DNA from: Piper betle
Lineage: Eukaryota; Streptophyta; Magnoliopsida; Piperales; Piperaceae
Assembly: GCA_033002965.1 (NCBI GenBank)
Contig: JAURVB010013202.1
Coordinates: 24,013-88,012 of the forward strand
Direction: 5' to 3'
DNA length: 64,000 bases
A program made the translations under genes and the position numbers. The notes under the pieces are model-generated. The model was not told where the DNA came from. It made no database searches and was given only the letters and a program-made list of their open reading frames with translations. Shown one piece after another: positions 11,638-22,900 of this stretch. The stretch's first letter is position 1; every line of letters starts with the position of its first letter.

Positions 11638-12956
11638 TATAACGACCCACCCATTCCGAGCCACGAGCCAAGTATTACTATATGAAACTAAGTTTCTCAT
11701 AAATTAATTTCCTATTAATTTCCAAGATTTTTAATAATTCCACAACAATAAATTTAATATATAAATACTCGAAATAATCTACGTCCTATGAACCAAACCA
11801 AAATCCCACTGCTATGCAAACAATCTCGAGAAAGAATAGTCTAATAATAGAGTCCTCCAGCTATCCCGACTCTACCCCTCCTTCCATTCTCATACCTGCG
11901 GAGGTAATTTCGCGTTAGTGATAAAAACACTAAGCCTTATAATTAAATAAAGCGGAGGTAATTTCGTGTTAGTGATAAAAACACTAAGCCTTATAATTAA
12001 ATAAAATAAGTCCATAAACACCCTATCATTATCAATAATATTGGCTATTGTGACCATTCCAATATGTCCACTTATTAGCTAATGGTTCAGTCCACCATGT
12101 CCATTAGTTGGCTGATGGGTCAGTCCATCATGTCCACCTATTGGTTGATGGGTCAATCCATTATGTCCATTACCGGCTGGCGAGTCCAATTCGCCATGTC
12201 AAATTTATTGTATTATGGCTGTCAGGTCTATTATGACTTGTCCATTATTAGATTATGAAAGGATAGCCCATGTCAGAATGAGCCAATTCCTTGACCCCGG
12301 TTGTACTCGGTTCATGGTGGTCGATTTTGTGCTCAAGCTGTCTAGGTTGTCCACAAGGGAAAATACAACATTATAAATATTTATACGGACACACATAGTA
12401 ATTTTAAAGGTGCGGCCTCGTGTCAAACTAAGTCAATTCCTTGACCCCGATTGTGTTACAACGCATGGTGATTAAATGTGGACTCAGGCTGACCAGGGCT
12501 GCCAATAAGGAAAGTACAACATTTCATATGATTATACGGACCGGGAATTGTGATGAGGTATCTGCAACTACAACACATGATCCTAATATGACTGTAATTT
12601 CTCTAAAGCCAAATGTGCTCACAAGCTATCCAGAGGAAGTTTTATTTAACAATAAAACTCTCCTTTATATAGGATAAAATGTGTGGAAGTCAAAAGTTAT
12701 TATATTGAATTTTTTTAATATGTGTGGAATTTAAGAAGTCATTATAGTAAATTTTATAGAAAAGAACGTAATCAGTCATTACTATATCAATTGTGTGATA
12801 ATGAAAAGTCAAAAACTTAATATTAAGTGAATATAAAATGGATTATAAATAATATTGATTCTTAAGAATTTATTTAATTAAATATTATTTATGGTTCATT
12901 TTAAGATTTATAAAACCCTAAATAAAATAACCTAATTATTTTTTCGGGGCTTTACC
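11638..12956 (-). mobile_element. Array LTR 2
   Basis: Starts TATAACGACCCACCC and ends CGGGGCTTTACC. The hairpin region is itself duplicated (11895-11950 and 11951-12000, ~50 bp apart). Repeat slot at 12050-12270 and shared blocks at 12283-12370 and 12425-12520. Confidence 0.75.
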
Positions 12957-13513
12957 ATCTCCCCAGCTTAGGAATTTTCGTCCTGACAAATATAATAAGG
13001 GAGAAAATTAGGGTTTTACAATCTTCCGAGCTTGGGAATTTTCGTCCTCAAAAATATAATAAAGAGAAAAATTAGGGTTTTACAATCTCCCCAGCTTGGG
13101 AATCTTTATCCTCGAAAATATAATAGGATCATGAGTAAAATTATTATTATTATTATTATTATTTTTAAGCAATGTCACTCATGCATAGCTAAGTGGGGCA
13201 CACTGTCCCATGACACTGTTATCCATATCGTATAGGTGATCCATACCACCCATACTGCCTAGATAACATGTCTGATTGTAAAAGGCGTCCCATATACGCT
13301 CATTGGTTTAGGTGTCACGTTCACCTAGCATGACACACAAGTGGCACACCTATAATGACTCACCATATAAAACAATGAAAATTAATTTTATAAAAGAATG
13401 ATCAATTTTTATATAAAAGAAAATTTACCCTTGGGACAGTTGAACTCTTAGACTTTCAACAAGGTAATTATTGATTTGCATGGTTCCGTGGGAAACCAGG
13501 CTCTCATACTACC
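12957..13513 (-). mobile_element. Array internal region 3 (non-coding)
   Basis: Two to three ~62-bp PPT/LTR-edge units (to about 13120), an ATT microsatellite (13141-13163), and the same non-coding core as the other internal regions. The PBS complement is mutated (GCTCTCATACTAC, 13500-13512), so this unit could no longer prime normally. Confidence 0.7.
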
Positions 13514-15140
13514 TGTAACAACCCACCCATTCCGAGCCACGAGCCAAGTATTACTTATATTAAACTAAGTGTCTCATAAATTAATTTCCTTTTAATTTTC
13601 AAGATTTTTAATAATTCCACAACAATAAATTTAATATATTAATGCTCGGAATAATCTAAGTCCCATGAACCTAACCAAATTCCCACTTCCATGCAAACAA
13701 TCTCGAGAAAAGAATAGTCCAAGAATAGAGTCCTCCAGCTATCCCGACTCTACCCCTCCTTCCATGATCATACTTGCGGAGGCAATTCCGCGTTAGTGAT
13801 AAAAACACTAAGCCTTATAATTAAATAAAACAAGTCCATAAACTCCCTATCATTATCAATAATATTGGCTATTGTGACCATTCCAATATGTCCACTTATT
13901 AGCTAATGGTTCAGTCCACCATGTCCATTAGTTGGCTGATGGGTCAGTCCATCATGTCCACCTATTGGTTGATGGGTCAATCCATTATGTCCATTACTCG
14001 GCTGGTGTGTCCAATTCGCCATGTCAAATTTATTGTATTATGGCTGTCAGGTCTATTATGACATGTCCATTATTAGATTATGAAGGGATAGCCCGTGTCA
14101 GAATGAGCCAATTCCTTGACCCCGGTTGTACTCGGTTCATGGTGGTCGAATTTGTCTTCAGGTTGTTCTGGTTGTCCACATGGGAAAATACAACATTTTA
14201 AATAATTATACGGACACACATAGTAATTTTAAAGGTACGGCCCCATGTCGAACTAAGTCAATTCCTTCACCCCAATTACGGTACAACACATGGTGGTGAA
14301 ATCTGGATTGATGGGTCCAATTTATTGTGTTATGGCTGTCAGGTCCATTCTGACACGTCCATTAGTGGATTATGAAGGGCACAGCCCATGTCAGACTGAT
14401 CCAATTCCTTGACCCCGGTTGCACTCGGTGCATGGTAGTCGAATCTGGGCCCAGGCTGACTAGGTTGTCCACAAGGGAAAATACAACATTATAAATATTT
14501 ATACGGACACACATAGTAATTTTAAAGGTGCAGCCTCGTGTCGAACTAAGTCAATTCCTTGACCCCGATTGCGTTACAATGCGTGGTGGTTAAATGTGGA
14601 CTCAGGCCGACCAGGGCTGCCAATAAGGGAAAGTACAACATTTCATATGATTATACGGACCGTGAATTGTGATGAGGTATCTGCAACTACAACACATGAT
14701 CCTAATATGAATGTAATTTCTCTAAAGCCAAATGTGCTCACAAGCTATCCAGAGGATGTTTTATTTGACAATAGAACTCTCTTTTATATAAAATAATATT
14801 TGTGGAATTCAAGAAGTCATTATATTAAATTTTATTAATATATGTGGAATTTAAAAAGTCATTACATTAAATTTTATAGAAAAGAACGTAATCAGTCATT
14901 ACTATATCATTTGTGTGATAATGAAAAGTGAAAAGCTTAGTATTAAGTGAATATGAATGGGTTATAAATGATATTGATTCTTAAGAATTTATTTAATTAA
15001 ATATTATTTATGGTTCATTTTAAGATTAATAAAACCATAAATAAAATAACCTAATTATTTTTTTCGGGGTTTTACAATCTCCCCAGCTTAGGAATTTTCG
15101 TCCTCGAAAATATAATAAGGAGAAAAATTAGGGTTTTACA
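13514..15140 (-). mobile_element. Array LTR 3 with outer edge
   Basis: Starts TGTAACAACCCACCC; the main LTR edge is at 15076. One further PPT/LTR-edge unit runs to a second TTTTACA at 15140, which is the outer boundary. Inside, a ~292-bp direct duplication (AATTTATTGT.TTATGGCTG at 14027 and 14319) gives this LTR extra copies of the shared block, so it is longer than LTRs 1 and 2. Confidence 0.75.
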
Positions 15141-16533
15141 GGTACCTTCGTGGTACTGTTTAGAGCTTACAGTGCAAGTAGCTGATGGCAGAGTAGGTTG
15201 GAGGAGACAACTTCACCCCATTGTAGGAGCGACGTAGACAAGGACTTCAGTCAGACCAGATCATGTTGACTACATAGAGGGATACTAGTGTATGCTCATC
15301 TTGACTTATGGCTTACCTTGAGAGTCTACCACAATGGTAGTAGTCATGTGAGTCAAGATTAGTGCTACAAATTAATATGGGATGATACGTTAAATACCAC
15401 TGAAGAGCAGACAAGACATTTGTCAAACCTCACTATGAACCCTGTAGAGTCGGGGAGAAATAGTGGTCCTTTGGGTATTTTAGAAGTACGTGACTAGTAT
15501 GGTATCGAGAAATACATGCCTAGTATTAGTTGATTGTACTAGAGACACTTAGTAGCCGTGTCTTAGACTCATCATTTATTAGCTGTTCCATAGGTTTGGC
15601 CACCTCTGGCGGAGTCCAATCCCAATGATCTTTGAGATATGTCCATGGACCTACCCATATGTTTAAGCCACCCAGTATCCTATATAGAGTTTCATTACCG
15701 CATTGTGAGTCATACAAAGATCATCACATTACCACAAATAGAGTGATATGCATACCTAGTCGAATTTTCTCAGCTTAGTGTACTCTCCCAGTACACCTGA
15801 TGTCAAACATTGTGAGGATGACACATCTACTTAGAGTCCTAGTGGAGTGAGACCAATTTTCCACAAGAGATCCAGTCTCTTTCCATGTGACCAGAGATGT
15901 CAAACAAAGCGAACCCTTTACCCAAGTATTTTACACTTAGCCATCTAGATATATCAGTCCTACTATCTATTTTTCAGATGGTTGAGATGAGCATACATTG
16001 ACCAATGCATGTGCCACATGCCAAATGAAGACTCCATAGCTCCATACAGAGTATGTTTTCATACTCCTTGAGACATGTTGTACATGTATAGGTGTTCTCG
16101 TCATCATTCCATCACAAAGAGCCCCCTTTAACAGTAGTTAGTGGTTGTATAGATAGTTATAAAAGCCATAACATGCAGTAGAGTCATAACAGTTGTCCTT
16201 GTTCCATAATGGAACAAAGTGAGATATTTGACTTGGGACTGAGTTAGTTAGGACCTAATGAGCTGTTCAATTTGTCTTCCTGGGACACATGAGTGTTTGA
16301 CCTAGACTGGTGATATTGAGTCATACAGCTCATTAGCATATACCTTTATTTGGTACTAGCGTCCACCATATGCTAGCAGGACTTGTAGGACACCCTAGTC
16401 TAGGTGTAGGATCTAGAGCATAGTGCTTTGAGGGTATACATAGTTGACCTATCACAATGATGAGGATTAGGGAGACATGGGTAGAGGTTTGCCAACATAC
16501 CTTGCATCGATATAGTTTTCCTTAATGTAGTTT
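15141..16533. other. Unassigned 1.4-kb block
   Basis: Less AT-rich than its neighbours, no tandem repeats, no convincing ORF on either strand (best open stretch about 63 codons, no motif). The sequence is unlike the LTR families here. It may be the non-coding internal region of another element or host intergenic DNA. It ends where an H LTR starts (TGTAACACCCC at 16534). Confidence 0.4.
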
Positions 16534-17555
16534 TGTAACACCCCGTTTCGGTTCACCCGTGAACCGACCCGGAAATGTCACCGGCGACCGAACCGTTCGC
16601 TAATCTACTAGATTCGGTTAAGCCGACCCGGATCTACTCTCGGCGTCTCAAGATGGAGATGCAAATATGAAATGCATGAATGGGAACAATTGGATTCTAA
16701 TGGAGTCCTACATGCATGCCATGACGTGCAAGCAAAGACAAGACAAAACAATAAATGAGAAACCAAAAGAAAATATATACTACTACGAAAAAACGGACAA
16801 AGTTTCCCCTAAAAGTGCAATAGGGGCCAACCTGTCCACAACAAGGGTATGTAAATATTTTATCAAAATACGATAAAACATAACAATCTACCATGACATT
16901 CAATCACTATCTCATTCGTTTTCACCTGAGCCGAGTCTGAACTCCAAGGCTCCCTGCTCATTCACATCTATCCGTTCATTTCATAACAGGCAATTCATCA
17001 AGACAAAAACATTCTAACAATCATTCACACAGCATTAAACAACCATCATTATACATTACACGCGGCAGGTACATGTGTGCGCGGTTCCATGCTGCTCCTC
17101 CGCAGTCCCGACAGCTTTCATCGCTTGCATTCCTCACCTACATATATATAGAAAAACCGTCAGTAATGAGTGTTACCGGCCCAGAAAATAACTAATATCA
17201 ATCTGGCACAGGAGAGCAAACTCTCCTGTTGAATCAAAACCATATACTTCCTCAAGAACTCTCATCAGGGCACATACGGGAGCTGTCGCTATCGGGCCGT
17301 CGCCCTAGAGTCGACAGCGTCCCCCTTTCTTTCTCATTCTCATACGTTGGCCATTTCTCTATCGCTTCTCGCATCAAATCTCAGGTAGTAGCCCTCTGCA
17401 CCTTCCATACCGCCCTCTGCACCTTCCATATTACTCCTGGCCTTGAGCACGAAGGCCGAGCACTCTCAGGCAGTAGCCTTTAGTGCCCTTTGAACCACAA
17501 GTCTAGATATGCGCTGCATTGCACTACCCGTAAACCTCCACACTTCTCCGGGTTT

Positions 17556-18550
17556 GAGGAACACAAAGGTGGAGTTGTCCGGATCCTTCGGGAACGAAGT
17601 GGGTTCTCCCCAGCTCCAGAGCCCACTCTTCCGAGCACACGCCCTATCTGAAGGCGTGGCCGTCAGTAACCCTCATTCCATCTCTCACCGAAAATGCGAA
17701 AACTATATATATATATATATAGGCCTGGGTTGGGATTTATACAATGGCCCGAAGGCATCGTGAGCTGGATCTGAAGTTCGAAAACAAACTCGAGGGATCT
17801 CATCCTCGAGGGTTATTAATAAAAAAAAGAATCATTGGCTAAATGGCCCGAGTTAAGTGGGATCCGATAGAATGCCACTTAACTCATCCTGCACATGATA
17901 AATCAAATACACAATAGAATAGCGTAAAAACAGAGAACGAGTCCTAAGCGGACCTGGTAGAACCTCCACACGGGTCCACGCGCCTAGGCGGCGAGCTCCT
18001 ACACCGTACCTACACAATCAAGCTAAAAACTAACGCCCGCATGTTGAATCACACGTCCTATAGCATGCACACACAAACAACAGAATCACGCATCAATCAA
18101 CACACATCAACCTATATCAATTCTAGCAAGCCTACTTAGGCTAGTTTGCATTAGATCATGATCATTACCTAGTTACCCTAATTAGTTTCTTAGCCTCCAT
18201 TTTTAACACCACTCAATCAAACAAATTTCATATTTTATCCTTAATCAAATCTACATTTATATATATTATTATAACACACAATTCACCAATCCTAGCATGC
18301 AATTCTAATAATCAATACTTTCAAATAATTAAGTTAAAATAAATTATACCTCGCGTCGTCGAAAATCAGTGACGGCTAGGGTTTTCGTTTCGTGGCTCAA
18401 AACTTGAATTCGGCACCTAGCGGGATCCGAAGTCCGATTAGATTGGACTGGGTGTGTTCGGCAAATGATCGGGCAAATTTCCCACGAATCCAATTTTTCG
18501 GCAGTTCCGGCGGCTTTCCGGCGAGTGTTGGCAGTGTTTCGGCGGATTGC
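17556..18550. repeat. Left copy of ~990-bp direct duplication flanking an X LTR
   Basis: Begins GAGGAACACAAAGGTGG and ends CGGCGGATTGC. It matches 20235-21216 almost throughout, including CTCGAGGGATCTCATCCTC and the GCCTACTTAGGCTAG stretch. A third, single copy of most of this H segment is at 44436-45638. Confidence 0.85.
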
Positions 18551-18884
18551 TGTAACGACCCGCCATTTTTCACGATATTGTGGGCCTAACTGGCTAGTTG
18601 TTACTCAAAAGTAAGTAATTATGTCAAACATTTTTTATAAATAATAACATACATAAACATCCCACAGTCTTGGACCGTTTCCCAGCAGCCACACTTATTT
18701 CTCAATTTAAAAGAAAAGGAGTCCTCATATTTATTTTGCTCCATACTCTGGATGTCAATCACCTAATCTTGTATCTGCACACCTGCGGAGGCAATTCCGC
18801 ATTAGTGATTACAACACTAAGTAGTATAATAGATAAAACAAAACAAGTACATTCCACTATTTCCTTATGTTTATTTTAATATAC

Positions 18885-19470
18885 GGTGGAGCGATTCCGC
18901 TATACTCCAAAACAATGCGGAGGAGGTGTCCGCTGTGATCCGCACACCCCGGCCGTAGCCTTTTTATGGGGAGGCTACCACTACCGTCTCCAGTGCCAGT
19001 GCCTCGCACACCCCGGCCGTAGCCTTTTTGTGGGGTAGCTATCACTGCACTCGGGTGATTGCTATGCCCCGTTTGTGGGGAAGCTCTCACTACCAATTCT
19101 AGTGCCAGTGCCTCGCACACCCCGGCCGTAGCCTTTTTATGGGGAGGCTATCACTGCACTCCAGTGCCAATGCCTTGCACACCCCGGCCGTAGCCTTTTT
19201 GTGGAGCGGCTATCACTGCACTCAGGTGATCGCTATGCCCCGTTTGTGGGGAAGCTCTCACTGCCAACTCTAGTGCCAGTGCCTCACACACCCCGGCCGT
19301 AGCCTTTTTATGGGGCGGCTATCACTGCACTCAGTGCCAGTGCCTCACACACCCCGGCCGTAGCCTTTTTATGGGGCGGCAATCACTGCACTCTAGTGCG
19401 ATGGAGGAATCGCTGTGCCTCACTCACCCCGGCCGTAGCCTTTTTATGGGGCGGCTATCACTACTCCAAA
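18885..19470 (-). repeat. GC-rich ~60-70-bp minisatellite (X LTR)
   Basis: Units built on CCCCGGCCGTAGCCTTTTTA followed by TGGGGCGGCTATCACTGCACTC, alternating with a shorter variant GCCCCGTTTGTGGGGAAGCT. The array at 49238-49815 has the same unit order with few differences, and 61362-61795 is a sense-strand copy. Confidence 0.9.
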
Positions 19471-19812
19471 ACAATATCGATGCATTACATGATTCACACA
19501 CATAACACGACCCAGTGTCGGACTGAGTCAATTCATTAACCCCGGTTGCACTTCGTGCATGGTGGTCGAATCTGGGCTCAGGCCGACCTAGGCTACCAAC
19601 AAGGAAAATACGATGTTCTACCTATTATACGTACCTGATTTGTGATTACGTCTGACTGTGATCCGTGAACCCTAATACAGTAATGGGGAGGTCGCCTGGG
19701 ACGGAGATGAGGGATGAAATACTCACACAGTAATGGGGAGGTCGCCTGGGACGGAGATGAGGGATGAAATACTCCCTCCTCCTGCATATATATACACTTC
19801 AACCATTCCCTC

Positions 19813-19980
19813 CATTAAATTCTCATACCCCATCATCCATTGGTATTTCCTAGGTTCAATGACCCCTTCATTAAATTCTCACACCCCATCATCCATTGGT
19901 ATTTCCTAGGTTCAACGACCCCTTCATTAAATTCTCACACCCCATCATCCATTGGTATTTCCTAGGTTCAACGACCCCTT
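19813..19980. repeat. 56-bp tandem repeat, three copies
   Basis: CATTAAATTCTCA.ACCCCAT starts at 19813, 19869 and 19925. The complement is repeated at 59363-59520. Confidence 0.9.
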
Positions 19981-20234
19981 CTCCTTTTTTAAAGAATAAA
20001 TGACGGCTAGGGTTTGTGGAAGCACCCTTTCATCATAATTCCTTTAACCGGGTAATTGGGTAATTAACACGGTTCACTTAACCTTTTCACTCAACCTCTT
20101 AAATGGTATGGTTCACTTAATTAATGTGTTCTACTCGACTGATTTAACTAGAATCGTCCGATTAGAAATTACTTTTCAATTTAACTGGGTAATTCATACT
20201 TAACCAGCTAAAAATTTTTTTTCCGGGTCTTTAC

Positions 20235-21216
20235 AGAGGAACTCAAAGGTGGAGTTGTCCGGATCCTTCGGGAATGAAATGGGTTCTCCCCAACTCTAGA
20301 GCCCGCTCTTCCGAGCACACGCCCTATCTAAAGGCGTGGCTGTCAGTAACCCTCATTCCATCTCTCATTGAAAATGCGAAAACTATATATATATAGGCCT
20401 GGGTTGGGAATTATACAATAGGCCCGAAGGCATCGTGAGCTGGATCTAAAGTTCGAAAACAAACTCGAGGGATCTCATCCTCAAGGGTTATTAATCCAAA
20501 AAAAGAACCGTTGGCTAAATGGTCCGAATTAAGTGGGATCCGATAAAACGCCACTTAACTTGTCCTGCACATGATAAATCAAATACACAATAGAATAGCG
20601 AAAAAAACAGAGAACAAGTCCTAAACGGACCTGGTAGAAGCTTCAAACGGGTCCACGCACCTAGGCGGCGAGCTCTTACACCGTACCTACACAATCAAGC
20701 TAAAAACTAACGCCCGCATGATTAATCACACATCCTATAGCGTGCACACACAATCAACACAATCACGCATCAATCAACACACATCAACCTATATCAATTC
20801 TAGCAAGTCTACTTAGGCTAGTTTGCATTAGATCATGATCATTACCTAGTTACCCTAATTAGCTTCTTAGCCTCCATTTTTAACACCACTCAATCAAACA
20901 AATTTTATATTTTATCCTTAATCAAATCTACATTTATATATATTATTATAACACACAATTCACCAATCCTAGCATGCAATTCTAATAATCAATACTTTCA
21001 AATAATTAAGTTAAAATAAATTATACCTTGCGTCATCAAAAATCGGCGACGGCTAGGGTTTCCGTTTCGTGGCTCAAAACTCGAATTCGGCACCTAGCGG
21101 CGTCCGAAGTCCGATCAAATTGGACCGGGTGTGTTCGGCAGATGATACGGCGAATTTCTTACAAATCCAATTTGTCAGCGGTTTTCCGGCGAGTGCGAGC
21201 AATTTTCCGGCGGATT
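20235..21216. repeat. Right copy of ~990-bp direct duplication
   Basis: Begins GAGGAACTCAAAGGTGG directly after the X LTR end and matches 17556-18550 to CGGCGGATTCCGG. Beyond it the H LTR continues without interruption. Confidence 0.85.
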
Positions 21217-22154
21217 CCGGCAGTTTTTCAGCAATGATTCGGGACGGGGCAATCAGAGGGTCTATCGGCACCAGCTCGACGAGCTTGGTCCGATGGTGGT
21301 GTAAAACAAAGCAGTCTGGGCGACGATGGCTGTCGGCGGCGGCGTCGAAAATGGGTGGCGGCGGGGCCGTGCTCCGATTGGGGCTGCGGCCGGCCTCGAT
21401 GGCGCTCGGGATGGTGGGGGAAACGTCGGCGACGGCGAGAGGGTGAGACTGGTGGTCACACCGGCGGCGACGGCGACCGAACAGTGGCGGAATCCGGCCC
21501 GGAGTGGCGACGGCCGAGGCGGCTTCGTGGCATCGCGACGGCACGCCGGCAGGCGATCGGTGGCCGAGGTCGGTCAGGGCGGCACGGCGACGGCGCGGCA
21601 AGGCGTAGCGGCGTCGATCGGCAGCAGTGCGGCATCGCGGCGGCGGCAACATACAGCGGCGAGGATTTTGGGAGGGTAAGTGTCGGGAGGGAGAAAATAT
21701 ACTCTAGTGGCAGTTTTGTAATTAAGTATTGACTCGATTCCTACTCGAGTCAAAATAATAACTAGTTCATAATAAATTCTAAAAAAATCTAGAAAAATAT
21801 GGAAAAATCCCATAAAATAAAACAAACACAACAACATCCAAATGGCATGCTCTATAACTAATAACCCACCCGAATATAATCCAACGCGTCCTAATACGTT
21901 ATTCGGCCTAAAACTATTTTACGATTAAATAAAAATAACAATCAATGCTGTATACCTCCATATACTTAATAACCCATTTCTCATCATCTTTTAGAAGATA
22001 TCATCGTACACTTGAGTATACATGACCCTCATCGCTCATAACTAACAGCTGGCCTCAACTCAGCTTGCAGTCTATGAAGCTGACTCGACTCGAACCGACA
22101 GTTAAACCGCTGGTTCACTCCCATAAAACTTTGACTTGAGTCACGGGTTTTACA
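21217..22154 (-). mobile_element. H LTR remainder with GC-rich island
   Basis: GGCGGCG-rich up to about 21680, then AT-rich. Open frames of up to 192 codons run on both strands through the GC-rich part, but they are Arg/Pro/Ala-rich, overlap each other in several frames and have no domain. I regard them as by-products of base composition. Confidence 0.6.
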
Positions 22155-22900
22155 TATTAGGTATATTAAAGTTATTTTAGGATTAGGTATGATTATTAGT
22201 TATTTAAATAAAATTTATGGTGATTAATTTCAGGTTTTATGTTGTTTGGGTATTTGATTAATTAATGAAAATATATTTTAGGACGAGAAGCTGTGATTTG
22301 TTAAAGATTGAAGAGTCAACCAAAATTTGTCATTCGACAAAAGCATCACCTAGATTTGCTGCCATATGGAGAAGCTTAGAGAGGAAATAATTAGAATAAA
22401 AACCTTGACTTCGTAAAAAGCCAAAGATAAATACATGCATGTGATTTCTTCAAAGTCGAAAAACGTGTGGGCCCCAGTGGAGATTTCCAACGTTAATGTT
22501 GATAGCTGTGAAGACGCTTGAGTTAAACAAGTAGGAGAGAGGAATTAATCTGAACCATTGACAAAAGATTGTGAAGTATAGATCAATGGTGGACTACAAA
22601 GCATGGGTCTTGTTGCGTTAAGAACGTAGAAATTTGCCAACCTGAACGCCACTAAAGACAAAAAGATGTCAACCATTGTATTGAAAATGGAGTGCGTAGA
22701 TTGATTTAAGAATAAGATTTCAATGTTGTGTGGTAGAAACAAAATATTTAACGTTGCTCAATAAAAGGGAACTTGAAGCATGTACAGAAAATGAAGAAAA
22801 CGGACAGCTTGAACGATGACTTTTTGGAGCGTGCTCTTTTGTTTGCTTTTATTCCTTTTATTTATGTTTGAAAGATTTAGGCGAAGAATTAAAATCTAGC
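22155..22900. other. AT-rich DNA without recognised feature
   Basis: No ORF above about 65 codons, no repeats, no LTR terminus seen. Probably older degraded repeat or intergenic DNA. Confidence 0.35.

Larger units (their letters stand above)
7233..15140 (-). mobile_element. Tandem array of four LTRs and three short non-coding internal regions
   Basis: Three antisense junctions of the form GCTCTGATACCA + TGTAACGACC occur at 9752/9766, 11624/11638 and a mutated one at 13500/13514. Each is a PBS for initiator Met-tRNA next to an LTR end. Each LTR ends antisense in CGGGGTTTTACA followed by a polypurine-tract complement (ATCTCCCCAGCTTAGG). The order is therefore LTR-int-LTR-int-LTR-int-LTR with a period of 1872 and 1876 bp, and no gag or pol anywhere. 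It is a non-autonomous element multiplied in tandem. The flanks (AGATG left, GGTAC right) do not match, and the leftmost LTR is partly of family B type, so one end is recombinant. Confidence 0.8.
18551..20234 (-). mobile_element. Family X solo LTR
   Basis: Starts TGTAACGACCCGCCATTTTT and ends CCGGGTCTTTACA. Order read antisense: GTTTCCCAGCAGCCACACTT block (18678), double hairpin (18784-18820), GC-rich minisatellite (18885-19470), shared block (19500-19625), a 50-bp duplication (19681/19731), 56-bp repeats (19813-19980). No PBS or internal region on either side. The flanks (ATTGC and GAGGA) are not a target duplication. Confidence 0.8.
16534..22154 (-). mobile_element. Family H LTR, enlarged by an internal duplication and a nested LTR
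   Basis: Starts TGTAACACCCCGTTTCGG and ends CACGGGTTTTACA, the same termini as the solo H LTR at 30024-33164. Inside, a segment is present twice (17556-18550 and 20235-21216) with a family X LTR between the copies. A GC-rich part (about 21180-21660) corresponds to the GC-rich parts of the H copies near 26830-27150, 32040-32530 and 41510-42100. The flanks AGTTT and TATTA do not match, so no clean target duplication. A short AT run lies at 17704-17721. Confidence 0.65.

Noticed and set aside
21074..21732. ORFs of 117-192 codons on both strands
   Set aside because: GC-rich, Arg/Pro/Ala-rich, mutually overlapping and part of a repeated LTR; no motif.
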